The notes under the pieces were generated by a model. That model was not told the origin of the DNA. It made no database searches and saw only the letters and a program-made list of their open reading frames with translations. From Bacillus oleivorans (GTDB lineage Bacteria > Bacillota > Bacilli > Bacillales > JC228), in the NCBI RefSeq assembly GCF_900207585.1, contig NZ_OAOP01000004.1, positions 1-64,000 on the forward strand: 64,000 bases of DNA, read 5' to 3'. The position numbers and the translations under genes were made by a program. Positions 16,215 to 26,208 of the stretch are shown here, one piece after another. Position 1 is the first letter of the stretch; every line of letters starts with the position of its first letter.

Positions 16215-17858
16215 TTATTGTTTAAATGTCACAGCGGCAAGGACGTCAGAGCCGGTTGGGTGCGGCAAGAAGTTCTCGATTCCCTTTTTGCCGGCTAAAG
16301 CTGGTTCAGCATGGACAAGCGGTACCCAAGGGGCATCTTCATGGATGATTTCCTGAGCTTGCTTGTATAAGGCTTCACGTGTAGCCGGATCCGTTTCAGA
16401 TTGGGCCTGGATTAAGATTTCATGCAGTTCATCATTGGAATAATACGTGTAGTTGTTGCTTCCGATTGAATCTTTGTCAAGCAATACATAGAGGAAGTTA
16501 TCTGGATCCCCGTTATCACCTGTCCAGCCAAGCAGGAATGCATCTGCTTCACCAAGTCTAGCTTTTTCTAAATAGACACCCCACTCATAAGTGACAATCG
16601 TTGCTGTAATGCCCACATCGGCAAGGTTTGCCTGAATCGCTTCGGCAACCTTTTGTCCGTTTGGCATATATGGTCTTGGAACCGGCATCGCCCATAGCTC
16701 CATTTCAAAGCCATCTGCAAAGCCTGCTTCAGCTAATAGTTGTTTTGCTTTTTCAGGATCGTATTCATAACCTGCAATTTCATCATTATATCCGGCAATA
16801 ACAGGCGGCATTGGGTTGACTGCCGGCTGCGCTGCTCCTTCATAAAACGCGGCAATAATCGCTTCTTTGTCTATCGCATGGTTGATCGCCTGACGAACAA
16901 GCTTGTTATTGAAAGGTTCTCTTGTCGCTGTAAGACCGAGGTAGGCAATGTTCATAGAAGGCCGGTTAAATACTTGCAAATCAGGATTTGCTTCGATCTG
17001 TGGCATATCGCTATAGTTCACACCATCGATTAAATCAACCTCACCTGACATAAGTGCATTCACACGGGCTGAATTATCTGGAATTGAGCGGAAAATAATC
17101 GTCTCAAGCTTTGGAAATTCTGAATCCCAATAGTTTTCATTTTTCACAATCGTAATCCGGTCGTTGCGCTTCCATTCTTGGAATATATATGGCCCTGTTC
17201 CGACTGGATTTTCTGTAAATTTGTCACCGTGCTCTTCAATCGCCGTTGGGCTGGCGATGGCGAATGGTGACATGGCCAGGTTTTTAAGAAACGGTGCCAA
17301 TGGTCTTGTTAACTTAAATTCAACCGTATAAGGATCAACAGCTGTTACAGTGTCAATAATGCCTGAAAATTGGGAGTTATAGTAATAAAACTGTTCTTTG
17401 CTGCCCGCTTTCCATCTCTCAAAGTTGTAGACAACCGCATCTGCGTTAAAATCAGTACCATCATGGAATTTTACACCTTCTCTCAGCTTTAAGGTGTAGG
17501 TTAAACCATCGTCAGATGGAGTCCACTCGGTTGCTAGCCCCGGATAAAGTTCCGTATCCTGCGGACCAAACTCTACAAGCGTTTCGTAAATATTTTTCGT
17601 AACTTTGAAAGATTCGCCATCCGTCGCAATCGCCGGATCTAAGGCGACTGAATCACCGCCTCTGCCAAAGACGAGCGTATCCATTGTCTCGCCTTCATCG
17701 GCAGTTCCATCATCACCTGCGTCATCATTGTTCGGCTGCTCTGTATCAGGTTCTTCCTCTTCCGGTTCCTCAGCTGTGTTGTTACTGTTGCATGCAGCCA
17801 GCACCAGCATGACAATTAACAAAAGACTGAGCCACTTACCCCAACTTTTTTTCCTCAT
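16215..17858 (-). CDS. Di/oligopeptide ABC transporter substrate-binding lipoprotein
   Basis: 547 residues, SBP_bac_5 family. A lipoprotein signal peptide ends in the lipobox LAAC, with Cys23 as the lipidation site. An acidic Glu/Asp/Asn-rich linker (about residues 25-57) should tether it away from the membrane. The family signature LKLREGVKFHDGTDFNADAV follows near residue 120. It delivers peptides, or possibly nickel or other solutes bound by this family, to the DppB/C-type pore. It lies third in the operon after the two ATPases. The exact ligand cannot be told from sequence. Confidence 0.93.
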   Translation of the reverse strand: MRKKSWGKWLSLLLIVMLVLAACNSNNTAEEPEEEEPDTEQPNNDDAGDDGTADEGETMDTLVFGRGGDSVALDPAIATDGESFKVTKNIYETLVEFGPQDTELYPGLATEWTPSDDGLTYTLKLREGVKFHDGTDFNADAVVYNFERWKAGSKEQFYYYNSQFSGIIDTVTAVDPYTVEFKLTRPLAPFLKNLAMSPFAIASPTAIEEHGDKFTENPVGTGPYIFQEWKRNDRITIVKNENYWDSEFPKLETIIFRSIPDNSARVNALMSGEVDLIDGVNYSDMPQIEANPDLQVFNRPSMNIAYLGLTATREPFNNKLVRQAINHAIDKEAIIAAFYEGAAQPAVNPMPPVIAGYNDEIAGYEYDPEKAKQLLAEAGFADGFEMELWAMPVPRPYMPNGQKVAEAIQANLADVGITATIVTYEWGVYLEKARLGEADAFLLGWTGDNGDPDNFLYVLLDKDSIGSNNYTYYSNDELHEILIQAQSETDPATREALYKQAQEIIHEDAPWVPLVHAEPALAGKKGIENFLPHPTGSDVLAAVTFKQ

Positions 17859-17933
17859 TCAATTTCCCCCTTCTTTTTTACCTAATGGTAAGCCTATCAA
17901 TGCATATGCTTGTATGAGACAAAAAATTCCTCT

Positions 17934-18902
17934 TTATTGATACAGATGGCATGCGACAAAATGACCTGGTTTGTGTTCCTTAAAAATTGGAAGTTCCTTT
18001 GAGCAAACATCCATTTTATCAGGACAGCGTGTATGAAAAGGACAGCCTGCAGGAGGATTGGCCGGATCAGGAACATCCCCTTTTACCACAATCCGATCCC
18101 GGTTCAAATCCGGGTCAGGAACTGGTATCGCCGATAACAGTGTTTTCGTGTAAGGATGGAGCGGCTCACTATATAAATCCTCGGTACCGCCAAGCTCCAT
18201 CATCCTTCCTAAATACATAACCCCGACCCGATCGCTGATATGGCGAACCACCCCTAAATCATGGGAAATAAAAATATACGTTAGTGCAAAAGTCTCCTGC
18301 AGTTCAGATAGGAGATTTAATACCTGGGACTGGATCGAAACATCAAGTGCCGAAACCGGCTCATCCGCAATAATCAATTTTGGCCTCGTCATCAAGGCAC
18401 GGGCAATCCCGATTCTTTGCCTTTGTCCGCCGCTAAACTGGTGCGGGTATCTTTTGGCATGGTAAGGACTTAAGCCCACCACCTCCAACATTTCGAGCAC
18501 TCTTTGTTTGCGCTCTTTTGCATCTGTTATTCCATGAACAATTAAGGGCTCTTCCAAAATTTTTTGTACCGAATGCCGCGGGTTTAAAGACGCAAAAGGA
18601 TCCTGAAAAATCATCTGCATATGTTTGCGCATTTTTCTCATTTCGTCCTGTTTTAACTGAGTCAGATTTTTTTCTTCAAACCAAATACTGCCTTGGTCCG
18701 GTTCAATTAAGCGGAGCAGCATCCTGCCAGTCGTTGATTTTCCGCAGCCGCTTTCGCCAACAAGCCCAAAGGTCTCACCTTTATTTAATGTAAAACTAAT
18801 ATCCTGAACAGCTTTGACTTCCCTAACCTTTCTGCCCAAAATTCCCCCGGTAATCGGAAAAGCCTTTTGAATTCCTTCTACTTTTAATAGGGTTGTACTC
18901 AA
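17934..18902 (-). CDS. Di/oligopeptide ABC transporter ATPase (DppF type)
   Basis: 322 residues. Walker A GESGCGKSTTGR, signature FSGGQRQRIGIAR and Walker B LIIADEP are followed by a switch His (FISHDLG). The C-terminal oligopeptide-ATPase domain has the cysteine-rich GCPFHTRCPDKMDVC segment, associated with an Fe-S cluster in some homologues. It overlaps the upstream DppD-type gene by 4 nt (ATGA), so translation is coupled. Confidence 0.94.
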   Translation of the reverse strand: MSTTLLKVEGIQKAFPITGGILGRKVREVKAVQDISFTLNKGETFGLVGESGCGKSTTGRMLLRLIEPDQGSIWFEEKNLTQLKQDEMRKMRKHMQMIFQDPFASLNPRHSVQKILEEPLIVHGITDAKERKQRVLEMLEVVGLSPYHAKRYPHQFSGGQRQRIGIARALMTRPKLIIADEPVSALDVSIQSQVLNLLSELQETFALTYIFISHDLGVVRHISDRVGVMYLGRMMELGGTEDLYSEPLHPYTKTLLSAIPVPDPDLNRDRIVVKGDVPDPANPPAGCPFHTRCPDKMDVCSKELPIFKEHKPGHFVACHLYQ

Positions 18903-19888
18903 TAAACCTCCCTCCCTTCTTCAGCCAAAAAGCACCGGACCTGATGACCCTCGCCGACCTGATAAAGCGACGGGTCTTCCCCCTTACACCGATCCATGGC
19001 ATGTGGACAGCGCGCATAAAAACGGCAGCCATTTAGGATGGAACCCGGCTTTGGAACTTGTCCTGGGATCGAGTAGAGCTTTTCCTTTTTGCCTCTAATA
19101 TCTGGTATTGATTGAAGCAGCCCGATGGTATAGGGATGTTTTGGATTTTTAAAAATATCGGAAACAGTGGCCTCTTCGACAACTTGTCCAGCATACATCA
19201 CCATGACCCGTTCACACACTTCAGCCACTACTCCTAGATCATGCGTGATCAGCATAATCGCGGTTCCTAATTGTTTATTCAGCTGTTTCATTAAATCTAA
19301 TATCTGTGCCTGAATCGTTACGTCTAGTGCGGTAGTCGGTTCATCGGCAATCAATATCTTTGGCTTACACGACAGAGCCATCGCAATCATGACCCTCTGC
19401 CTCATCCCGCCTGAAAGCTGATGGGGATATTCCTTCATCAGTTCTTCGGCTCTTGGAAGGCCCACAAGCTTTAACATATCCACTGCTCTTTTTTCAGCCT
19501 CTTTTTTCGAAACCTTTTCATGAATCCGAATCCCCTCAATTAATTGGTTCCCAATGGTAAACAGGGGATTTAAAGATGTCATCGGTTCCTGAAAAATCAT
19601 CGCAATTTCATTTCCGCGGATTTTTCGCATTCGTCTCTCAGAGGACTTCACAATGTCCTCATCTTCCATCCAAATTTCCCCGCCGACAATTTTTCCGGGC
19701 GGTGAGGGGATTAGCTTCATGATTGACAAGGAAGTTACACTTTTGCCGCACCCAGACTCCCCCACAATGCCTAAAACCTCACCCTTATTCACATAAAAAG
19801 AAACATCATCAACGGCCGGTATTTCTCCGTCTGCTGTAAAAAAAGACGTTCTTAAATGATTCACCTTCAAGACTGGTTGCCTCGTCAC
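18899..19888 (-). CDS. Di/oligopeptide ABC transporter ATPase (DppD type)
   Basis: 329 residues and first gene of the operon. Walker A GESGCGKSVTSLS, signature LSGGMRQRVMIAMAL and Walker B LIADEPTTALD. The C-terminal domain carries GCRFYARCPHAMDRC. The start is GTG at 19888, since the ATG 4 nt earlier runs straight into a stop. AGAGGTGG lies upstream. It pairs with the DppF-type ATPase as a heterodimer. Confidence 0.94.
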   Translation of the reverse strand: MTRQPVLKVNHLRTSFFTADGEIPAVDDVSFYVNKGEVLGIVGESGCGKSVTSLSIMKLIPSPPGKIVGGEIWMEDEDIVKSSERRMRKIRGNEIAMIFQEPMTSLNPLFTIGNQLIEGIRIHEKVSKKEAEKRAVDMLKLVGLPRAEELMKEYPHQLSGGMRQRVMIAMALSCKPKILIADEPTTALDVTIQAQILDLMKQLNKQLGTAIMLITHDLGVVAEVCERVMVMYAGQVVEEATVSDIFKNPKHPYTIGLLQSIPDIRGKKEKLYSIPGQVPKPGSILNGCRFYARCPHAMDRCKGEDPSLYQVGEGHQVRCFLAEEGREVY

Positions 19889-20077
19889 ATGTCCACCTCT
19901 TTCAGTAAGCTAGTCATTATTAGCTATCCTATGATGGACAATGGTAAAAAAGACTACCAATTTAGTAGAAAAGTAGTAAAGGGAAGTTTAGGGGAAGGAA
20001 TTTAGAGAGGGAGTGTATGTTGGGATTGTGGTAATTGGGGATTATCGGAAGGTATTAGTCAAAATCATGGATGGTTG

Positions 20078-20340
20078 TATCAGTCAAATATTGATTTTAT
20101 CGGTCATTTTGGGATTCTATCAGTCAAAATTTCTTCCTATCAGTCAAATTCGGCACTTTATCAGTCAATCTTGGCATTCTATCGGTCAATCTCGTGATTC
20201 TATCAGTCAAATAGTCTTTCTATAAGTAAAATTCACTTTCTATCAGTCAAAATCTCTTTTTATCGGTCAATTTTTCATTCTATATGTCAATATCCCACAC
20301 TATCGGTCAATTCCAAGTTCTATCGTGACTTGCCTGATGG
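20078..20340. repeat. Repeat array D: 13 units of 20-21 bp (TATCAGTCAA core)
   Basis: TATC(A/G)GTCAA begins at 20078, 20098, 20118, 20138, 20159, 20180, 20201, 20221, 20241, 20261, 20281, 20301 and 20321. The 10-11 bases between cores vary. Spacing is 20 or 21 bp throughout. The array lies downstream of the terminator of the second binding-protein gene and upstream of the DppD-type gene, both minus strand. The remaining bases of 19889-20448 hold only the DppD promoter region, a terminator and a 27-bp dyad. Confidence 0.9.
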
Positions 20341-20368
20341 AGCGTACCTGTCAAGACCCGTATCCCGT

Positions 20369-20406
20369 CAAAAAAAGAAGCTGCAACCCAAAAGGATTGC
20401 AGCTTA
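20369..20406 (-). terminator. Terminator after the second binding-protein gene
   Basis: AAGCTGCAA (20378-20386) pairs with TTGCAGCTT (20397-20405). On the minus strand it is followed by a long T run. Confidence 0.9.
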
Positions 20407-20421
20407 AACATTATTCATTTT

Positions 20422-20448
20422 GAAACAGAAGAACCGTCCCTCTGTTTC
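20422..20448. repeat. 27-bp dyad repeat, copy 1
   Basis: GAAACAG and CTGTTTC arms enclose AAGAACCGTCCCT. The same 27-bp design occurs twice more at 36355-36412. This copy directly abuts the stop codon of the binding-protein gene, before its terminator. I recall similar motifs scattered in other Bacillus genomes. Confidence 0.7.
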
Positions 20449-22014
20449 TTATTCAATGGTTACATCATCTATCATATAGATTTCTGCTGGGCTCATCCAG
20501 AAGCCTTTTACGTTTTTCCCTGTTATGGCTAATGATTCGTCATTGCGGAGGAAGATGGCTGGTGCATCTTCTAATTCAATTGCTTGAGCCTCTGCGTAAA
20601 TGGCTAATCGCTTCTCTGGATCTGACTCTTGGCGACCGCGGTCAATCAAATCATCAACGGTTGGGTTACTATAGAAAGATCGGTTTCCTGGATTTCCTCT
20701 TGCATCGGAATGGAATAAGAAATATTGGTTATAATCCGCATCACCCGTCATGTTAGACCAACCTAAGATGAACATATCATGTTCACCGTTCGCTGTTGCT
20801 TCTAGATATGCACCCCATTCTACCACTTTCACTTCAACCTCAATCCCAATTCCTTTTAACTGGGATTGTACGACTTCTGCCACATCCATACGTTCCTTGC
20901 TATCATTTGTCCAAATCGTCGTTTTAAAGCCATCTGCGTATCCAGCTTCTGCAAGCAATTCTTTTGCTTTCTCAACGTTATATTCATAGCCTTTCAGATT
21001 TGGATCATGTCCCCATACGCTAGGACCCATTGGACCTGTTGCCACTGTACCCACATTATTGTATACACCTTCGACAATGGCTTCGGTATCAACAGCATAA
21101 CTAATCGCATGTCTTACACGAGGATCATTAAATGGTTTCTTTTGTGTGTTAAAGCCAATGTAGTCAATCCCAAGGGCATCTGTACGAAGCAGCTTCATCG
21201 AGTCACTGGCTTCGATTCTTTCAATCTCCGTTACTGGGACCGGATTGGCAATGTGTGCTTCACCCGTTTCAACCATTGCCATTCTAGTAGAGTCTTCTGG
21301 AACTACCTTGAATGTAACTGACTCGACTTTTGGTTTATCTCCCCAATAGTCATCATTGCGAACTAGCTTAATTTCTTGTCCTGGCTTCCAGCTGTCAAAC
21401 TTGAATGGACCCGTACCAACTGGATTTTGCCCAACTTTTTCTCCAGAATCTATTAAAGCAGGACTTATAATACCTGATGCATAGTGTGATAAATTAGCTA
21501 GCAAAGGTGCAAAAGGATAGGCAGTCTTCAACTGTACCTTATGGTCATCGATCACATTCACTTCCGTAATCATTTCGAATAAGTTTTTACGCGGTGAAGC
21601 AGTTTCTTCTGCCTGAACCCGTTCAATCGTCTTTTTAACAGCCTCTGCCGTAAATTCAGTTCCGTCGTGGAATTTAACACCTTCCCGCAGTGTGAATTCC
21701 CAGGTCGTATCATCAATTTGTTCCCATTCTGTAGCTAATGCAGGCTGGATTTCCATATTTTCATCCTGACGGACAAGCCCTTCGAAAATTTTACCATGGT
21801 AAACGTTAGCCGAAGGGATATCGGTTCCCAAATGTGGATCCAGTTGTGTGGCATCTGATAATACAGCAATAATTAGATCCCCAGAATTCCCTGAATTATT
21901 ACTATCTGATTCTCCTAATGCACCAGGATCCTGATTTCCTGTGCAAGCTGATAAGAGTAAAGAAATAATGGTTGCCAAACATAACCCTAACCAAGTTTGT
22001 TTTCTTCTATTCAT
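20449..22014 (-). CDS. Second peptide-type ABC substrate-binding lipoprotein
   Basis: 521 residues, SBP_bac_5 family. The signal peptide ends LLSAC (Cys24 lipidated), followed by a Gly/Ser/Asn-rich linker. The family signature FTLREGVKFHDGTEFTAEAV lies near residue 110. It is only moderately similar to the first binding protein. It is the second gene of a minus-strand pair after an M24 aminopeptidase and is divergent from a CBDF permease/ATPase operon. That operon has no binding protein of its own, so this is its likely partner. The ligand is probably a short peptide. Confidence 0.92.
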   Translation of the reverse strand: MNRRKQTWLGLCLATIISLLLSACTGNQDPGALGESDSNNSGNSGDLIIAVLSDATQLDPHLGTDIPSANVYHGKIFEGLVRQDENMEIQPALATEWEQIDDTTWEFTLREGVKFHDGTEFTAEAVKKTIERVQAEETASPRKNLFEMITEVNVIDDHKVQLKTAYPFAPLLANLSHYASGIISPALIDSGEKVGQNPVGTGPFKFDSWKPGQEIKLVRNDDYWGDKPKVESVTFKVVPEDSTRMAMVETGEAHIANPVPVTEIERIEASDSMKLLRTDALGIDYIGFNTQKKPFNDPRVRHAISYAVDTEAIVEGVYNNVGTVATGPMGPSVWGHDPNLKGYEYNVEKAKELLAEAGYADGFKTTIWTNDSKERMDVAEVVQSQLKGIGIEVEVKVVEWGAYLEATANGEHDMFILGWSNMTGDADYNQYFLFHSDARGNPGNRSFYSNPTVDDLIDRGRQESDPEKRLAIYAEAQAIELEDAPAIFLRNDESLAITGKNVKGFWMSPAEIYMIDDVTIE

Positions 22015-22050
22015 TTTTGAATCTCACTCTCCTTCTATTTGATTTATCTA

Positions 22051-23136
22051 TTAGACCTCAATATGGGTCGGTATTACTTGAAGTTCTTTTGTCGATTTAG
22101 TCAAATTTCGGTGTCCATCTTTTGTAATGACGACGAGGTCTTCGATACGGACACCCCCGAACCCAGGAATATAGATACCTGGTTCAACCGTGATCACCAT
22201 TCCCTCTTGGAGAACCGTGTGGTCTGTTGAACGCATTCCTGGCTTTTCATGAATAGCTAGTCCAAGCGAGTGCCCCAGACTATGGCCAAAGTTATCTCCA
22301 TAACCCGCCTCCCTAATAACGGAGCGTCCAATTTCATCCATTTCACTGCAAGTTTTCCCTGGACCAATATGCTTTAGCGATTCTTCTTGTGCTCTCAACA
22401 CTATATCATAGATCTCCTGCTGCTTTTGGCTTGGCGGACCGATTACAACTGTTCTTGTAAAGTCTGAATAATAACCGTCCACAATGGCACCATAATCCAT
22501 TTTTACAAAATCCCCAACTTCTACGATGCGTTCCGTTGCTTGTCCATGTGGCAAGCATGATCTCGGACCTGATGCAATCACATGGTTCGGTTTAATTTTT
22601 TGTGCCCCAAGCTTTCTCATCACAATTTCAAGCTCTAAGCCAATTTCCTTTTCTGATACACCTGGCCGGATAAATCCTAATATGTGATTAAATGCTTGAT
22701 CGCATATTTCAATCGCTTTCTGGATCGATGCGATTTCGCTTTCATCCTTAATCATTCGAATGTCATATACAGCAGTTGAAACATTAACTAATTTAGCATT
22801 TGGTAATCTAGATTGTATTTCTAAAAATATCTCCGCTGGAAGTGAGTCTAATTCTACTCCGATTGTAATGGCTTTATAGGAAGGAAAATAATGGCATACC
22901 ATTTCAATCATGTTTTGCTGATGCTGGACAACCTCAAATCCTTTAGCTTGCTCCCTCGCTTGGTCAGTGTATCGGAAATCCGTAAATAGAGTTTCAGAAT
23001 CTTTTTGGATAAGAATCACTCCGCTCGAACCCTGAAAACCAGAAAAGTAATAACGATTTTCGGCGGATATTAGTATGACTCCCTCCCAACCATTTTCGTC
23101 CATCTTTTTCTTCAATTTTGATACTCGATGTTCCAT
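22051..23136 (-). CDS. M24-family Xaa-Pro aminopeptidase/dipeptidase
   Basis: 361 residues. A cytoplasmic metallopeptidase with a creatinase-type N-terminal domain (residues 1-130) and a pita-bread catalytic domain. All five metal ligands of the fold are visible: Asp in MDYGAIVDGYYSDFTRT (two), His in GHSLGLAIHE, Glu in TVEPGIY and Glu in GVRIEDLV. It resembles B. subtilis YqhT/PapA-type proline peptidases. It lies 36 bp upstream of a peptide-binding lipoprotein gene, which suggests that imported proline-containing peptides are hydrolysed here. Confidence 0.94.
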   Translation of the reverse strand: MEHRVSKLKKKMDENGWEGVILISAENRYYFSGFQGSSGVILIQKDSETLFTDFRYTDQAREQAKGFEVVQHQQNMIEMVCHYFPSYKAITIGVELDSLPAEIFLEIQSRLPNAKLVNVSTAVYDIRMIKDESEIASIQKAIEICDQAFNHILGFIRPGVSEKEIGLELEIVMRKLGAQKIKPNHVIASGPRSCLPHGQATERIVEVGDFVKMDYGAIVDGYYSDFTRTVVIGPPSQKQQEIYDIVLRAQEESLKHIGPGKTCSEMDEIGRSVIREAGYGDNFGHSLGHSLGLAIHEKPGMRSTDHTVLQEGMVITVEPGIYIPGFGGVRIEDLVVITKDGHRNLTKSTKELQVIPTHIEV

Positions 23137-23251
23137 TGGTGAGCTCCCCCTTTCAATCCCATTTCAGATGAGTTGTGTTCATTATAGTTAATTTATAAGG
23201 GCAATGTTTTCAATTTCATGTCGTAAATTTACAATAATTTTACCTAATCTA

Positions 23252-23266
23252 AATATTCAGACAAAA
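23252..23266 (+). promoter_or_regulatory. Weak CodY-like site in the divergent peptide-transport promoter region
   Basis: AATATTCAGACAAAA matches the CodY consensus AATTTTCWGAAAATT at 11 of 15 positions. It lies in the 185-bp gap between the M24 peptidase operon and the permease operon. The match is modest, and AT-rich DNA produces such matches by chance. Confidence 0.25.
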
Positions 23267-23321
23267 AATGACGAATTTTTGATAACTTAAGGACAACAAG
23301 ATGACAGAGGAGGGAACAAAC

Positions 23322-24221
23322 GTGAGCAGCCTAGTCAACACAGAAAAATCGAATACTGTATCAATAAAAACAGCAAAAAAACAAAAGCCGTGGCTGGAGT
23401 TAGGCAAGGCACTCTTGCATAATAAAATGTCACTCATTGGCGGCTTCATTATTGTTATTTATCTGGTCATGGCTTTACTTGCACCAGTTATTGCACCTTA
23501 CGATCCTTATGAAATTGATTTGGTAAATAAATTAGAAGCTCCATCTTCCGAGCACATCATGGGAACAGATGATAAAGGAAGAGATATATTTAGCCGTATT
23601 CTTTATGGGTCCCAGCTTTCTCTTTCCGTAGGTGTTGTATCGGTATTAATCGGAGCCTTTTTTGGGATTATTTTAGGAATCGTTTCCGGTTACTACGGTA
23701 AATGGATTGACACCATAATTATGAGGGTTATTGATGTGCTTCTTGCCTTTCCTGGAATCCTATTAGCGCTTGCGATTGTCAGTGCGCTAGGTCCCAGCTT
23801 AATCAATGTCATGGTTGCAGTTGGAGTCTTTTCAATTCCTACTTTTGCGAGGATTGTGAGAGGTTCGACACTAGCAGCGAAAAAAATGGAGTACATCGAC
23901 GCCATTAAAGTCTTAGGAGCAAGCGACGCAAAAATCATTTTCGTTCATATATTACCGAATATTTTATCACCTATTATCGTACAAGGTACTTTACGTCTAG
24001 CCACAGCGATTCTCTCCGCTGCTGGATTATCCTTCCTTGGAATGGGGGCACAGCCTCCCTCAGCGGAATGGGGAGCCATGCTGAGTGATGGGCGCGACTT
24101 TTTATGGACTGCCCCTCATATCGCCCTGTTCCCTGGTTTAGCAATTGCGATTATCGTGTTAGCTTTCAACCTATTCGGGGATGGTTTACGCGATGCATTA
24201 GATCCTAGGATGAAACAATAA
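23322..24221 (+). CDS. Peptide ABC transporter permease (DppC type), second system
   Basis: About 299 residues. The DppC/OppC signature HIMGTDDKGRDIFSRILYGS and six membrane helices are present. The coupling segment is AIKVLGASDAKIIFVHILPN. The start is GTG at 23322, because AGAGGAGGG lies 8 nt upstream; an ATG at 23301 would place that ribosome-binding site inside the gene. It is first in the operon, ahead of the B-type permease, the reverse of the usual B-C order. Confidence 0.92.
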   Translation: MSSLVNTEKSNTVSIKTAKKQKPWLELGKALLHNKMSLIGGFIIVIYLVMALLAPVIAPYDPYEIDLVNKLEAPSSEHIMGTDDKGRDIFSRILYGSQLSLSVGVVSVLIGAFFGIILGIVSGYYGKWIDTIIMRVIDVLLAFPGILLALAIVSALGPSLINVMVAVGVFSIPTFARIVRGSTLAAKKMEYIDAIKVLGASDAKIIFVHILPNILSPIIVQGTLRLATAILSAAGLSFLGMGAQPPSAEWGAMLSDGRDFLWTAPHIALFPGLAIAIIVLAFNLFGDGLRDALDPRMKQ

Positions 24222-24235
24222 AGGAGGAACCCAAA

Positions 24236-25156
24236 GTGTTTGTTTTTATCATCAGACGTTTATTACAAATGATACCCGTCCTCCTTGGCGTCACCTTTGT
24301 CGTATTTTTAATTATGCAAATGGTGCCTGGTGATGCGGCTTTGCTTGTTGCAGGGGAAGGTGCATCAGATGAACAAGTCGAGGCTATCCGCGAAGAACTT
24401 GGTTTAAATAGACCTTTGATTATTCAATATATTGACTATGTTGGCAATGTAATTCAAGGAGACTTAGGAACTTCCATTCGTACAGACCGCCCGGTTTTAG
24501 ATGAGATTATGGTCCGACTCCCGATTACGATTGAACTTGCCTTTTGGAGTATAGTTATCACAATCGCATTAGGTGTTTTTGCAGGAGTGATTGCAGCAAC
24601 AAAACAAAATAGTTTTTCTGATGTAGGGCTCATGATTGTTTCCCTTATTGGGGTATCCCTGCCAAACTTTTGGTTAGGTCTGATGTTAATTATTTACTTT
24701 TCAGTCGAGCTTGGCTGGTTCCCCGTCGCAGGATGGGGATCTTTCGCACATATCATATTACCTGCCTTAACTCTTGGAACCGGCGGAGCAGCAATTGTCG
24801 CCAGAATGACCCGTTCCAGTATGCTTGAAGTCATTCGTCAAGACTATATCCGAACAGCTAAAGCAAAAGGAGTTCGGCAACGTCTGATCATTTATAAACA
24901 CGCTTTAAAGAATGCCTTGATTCCAGTCATTACAGTTGTAGGATTACAATTCGGGGCTCTCCTAGGCGGAACCGTTCTTACTGAATCCGTGTTTGCCATA
25001 AATGGAGTTGGACGTTTAATCATTGATGCCATCCGAATGAGAGACCTGCCACTTGTACAAGGTTCGATTTTATTCGTATCGGTTATATTTGTCATCGTCA
25101 ATATGGTCGTTGATATTTCTTATCGTATGTTAAATAAACGCGTTGATTTGAACTAA
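24236..25156 (+). CDS. Peptide ABC transporter permease (DppB type), second system
   Basis: 306 residues with the N-terminal IIRRLLQMIPVLLGVTFVVF helix and six membrane segments. The coupling segment is RTAKAKGVRQRLIIYKHALK. It is shorter than the first-system homologue, lacking about 28 residues in the central periplasmic part. The start is GTG at 24236, with AAGGAGGAA upstream, 14 nt after the C-type gene. Confidence 0.92.
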   Translation: MFVFIIRRLLQMIPVLLGVTFVVFLIMQMVPGDAALLVAGEGASDEQVEAIREELGLNRPLIIQYIDYVGNVIQGDLGTSIRTDRPVLDEIMVRLPITIELAFWSIVITIALGVFAGVIAATKQNSFSDVGLMIVSLIGVSLPNFWLGLMLIIYFSVELGWFPVAGWGSFAHIILPALTLGTGGAAIVARMTRSSMLEVIRQDYIRTAKAKGVRQRLIIYKHALKNALIPVITVVGLQFGALLGGTVLTESVFAINGVGRLIIDAIRMRDLPLVQGSILFVSVIFVIVNMVVDISYRMLNKRVDLN

Positions 25157-25176
25157 TGAGAGGAGAGGAAAATCTC

Positions 25177-26208
25177 ATGAACCTAAATGAAAAAGAAACG
25201 ATTCTTGAAGTCAGAGATTTACAAACCCACTTCTTCTCGAAAAAAGCAGTGATTAAAGCTGTAGACGGTGTCGATTTCGAAGTGGCCAAAGGTGAAACAC
25301 TGGGCATTGTTGGAGAATCAGGCTGTGGGAAAAGTATTACCTCCCTCTCCATCATGAGTTTGATTCCGCAGCCGCCTGGAAAAATTGTGGGAGGAGAAAT
25401 TCATTTTAAAGGTCAAAATCTTCTCGAAATCACAGAAGAACAAATGAGGAAAATTAGAGGAAATAAGATATCGATGATATTTCAGGAACCTATGACATCT
25501 TTAAACCCTGTTTTTAGTGTCGGAGAGCAAATTGCAGAGGTATTCCGCACCCATCAGAAGATTGGAAAAAAAGCGGCTTGGGACAAGGCCATAGAAATGT
25601 TGAAACTAGTTGGTATTCCTTCCCCTGAAAAACGGGCAAGCCAAGAGCCTCATGAACTAAGCGGCGGAATGAGGCAACGCGTCATGATTGCAATGGCACT
25701 CGCTTGTAATCCAGAGCTTTTAATTGCAGATGAGCCAACAACAGCCTTAGATGTTACAATTCAAGCCCAAATTTTAGAGCTTTTAAAAAAGCTTCAAAAA
25801 GAGCTGGGAACAGCTGTTATTATGATTACCCACGATATTGGAGTTGTCGCTGAAACTTGTGATAAAGTAGCGGTGATGTATGCAGGAAAAATTGTAGAAT
25901 ATACCGATGTTGATACCTTATTTGATAACCCAAAGCACCCTTATACGGTTGGACTATTAAAAAGTATTCCGCGCTCTGACCGTGATGTAGAAGAACTAGA
26001 GGCAATTCCCGGAAGTGTACCGAGTCCACACGACTTGCCAACTGGCTGCAGCTTCTCGCCAAGATGTCCGTTTGCAACAGACTTATGTAAAAGAGAGCAG
26101 CCGGAACTGATTGAAAATAATTGTGGTGACAAGATTCGCTGCTGGATGTATACGGATCGTTGGGCACATGCAACAACTGAGGAGGTAGCCAGTGATGTCC
26201 GTGATTAA
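25177..26208 (+). CDS. Peptide ABC transporter ATPase (DppD type), second system
   Basis: About 343 residues. Walker A GESGCGKSITSLS, signature LSGGMRQRVMIAMAL, Walker B LIADEPTTALD and a C-terminal GCSFSPRCPFATDLC cysteine segment. The start at 25177 follows AGGAGAGG with 8-nt spacing. An alternative ATG at 25156 overlaps the permease stop codon (TAATG) and would add seven residues. It overlaps the next ATPase gene by 14 nt. Confidence 0.93.
   Translation: MNLNEKETILEVRDLQTHFFSKKAVIKAVDGVDFEVAKGETLGIVGESGCGKSITSLSIMSLIPQPPGKIVGGEIHFKGQNLLEITEEQMRKIRGNKISMIFQEPMTSLNPVFSVGEQIAEVFRTHQKIGKKAAWDKAIEMLKLVGIPSPEKRASQEPHELSGGMRQRVMIAMALACNPELLIADEPTTALDVTIQAQILELLKKLQKELGTAVIMITHDIGVVAETCDKVAVMYAGKIVEYTDVDTLFDNPKHPYTVGLLKSIPRSDRDVEELEAIPGSVPSPHDLPTGCSFSPRCPFATDLCKREQPELIENNCGDKIRCWMYTDRWAHATTEEVASDVRD

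Noticed and set aside
20013-20225. 70-residue frame across array D
   Set aside because: Its coding content is the TATCAGTCAA repeat read as ISQS peptides, with no ribosome-binding site.
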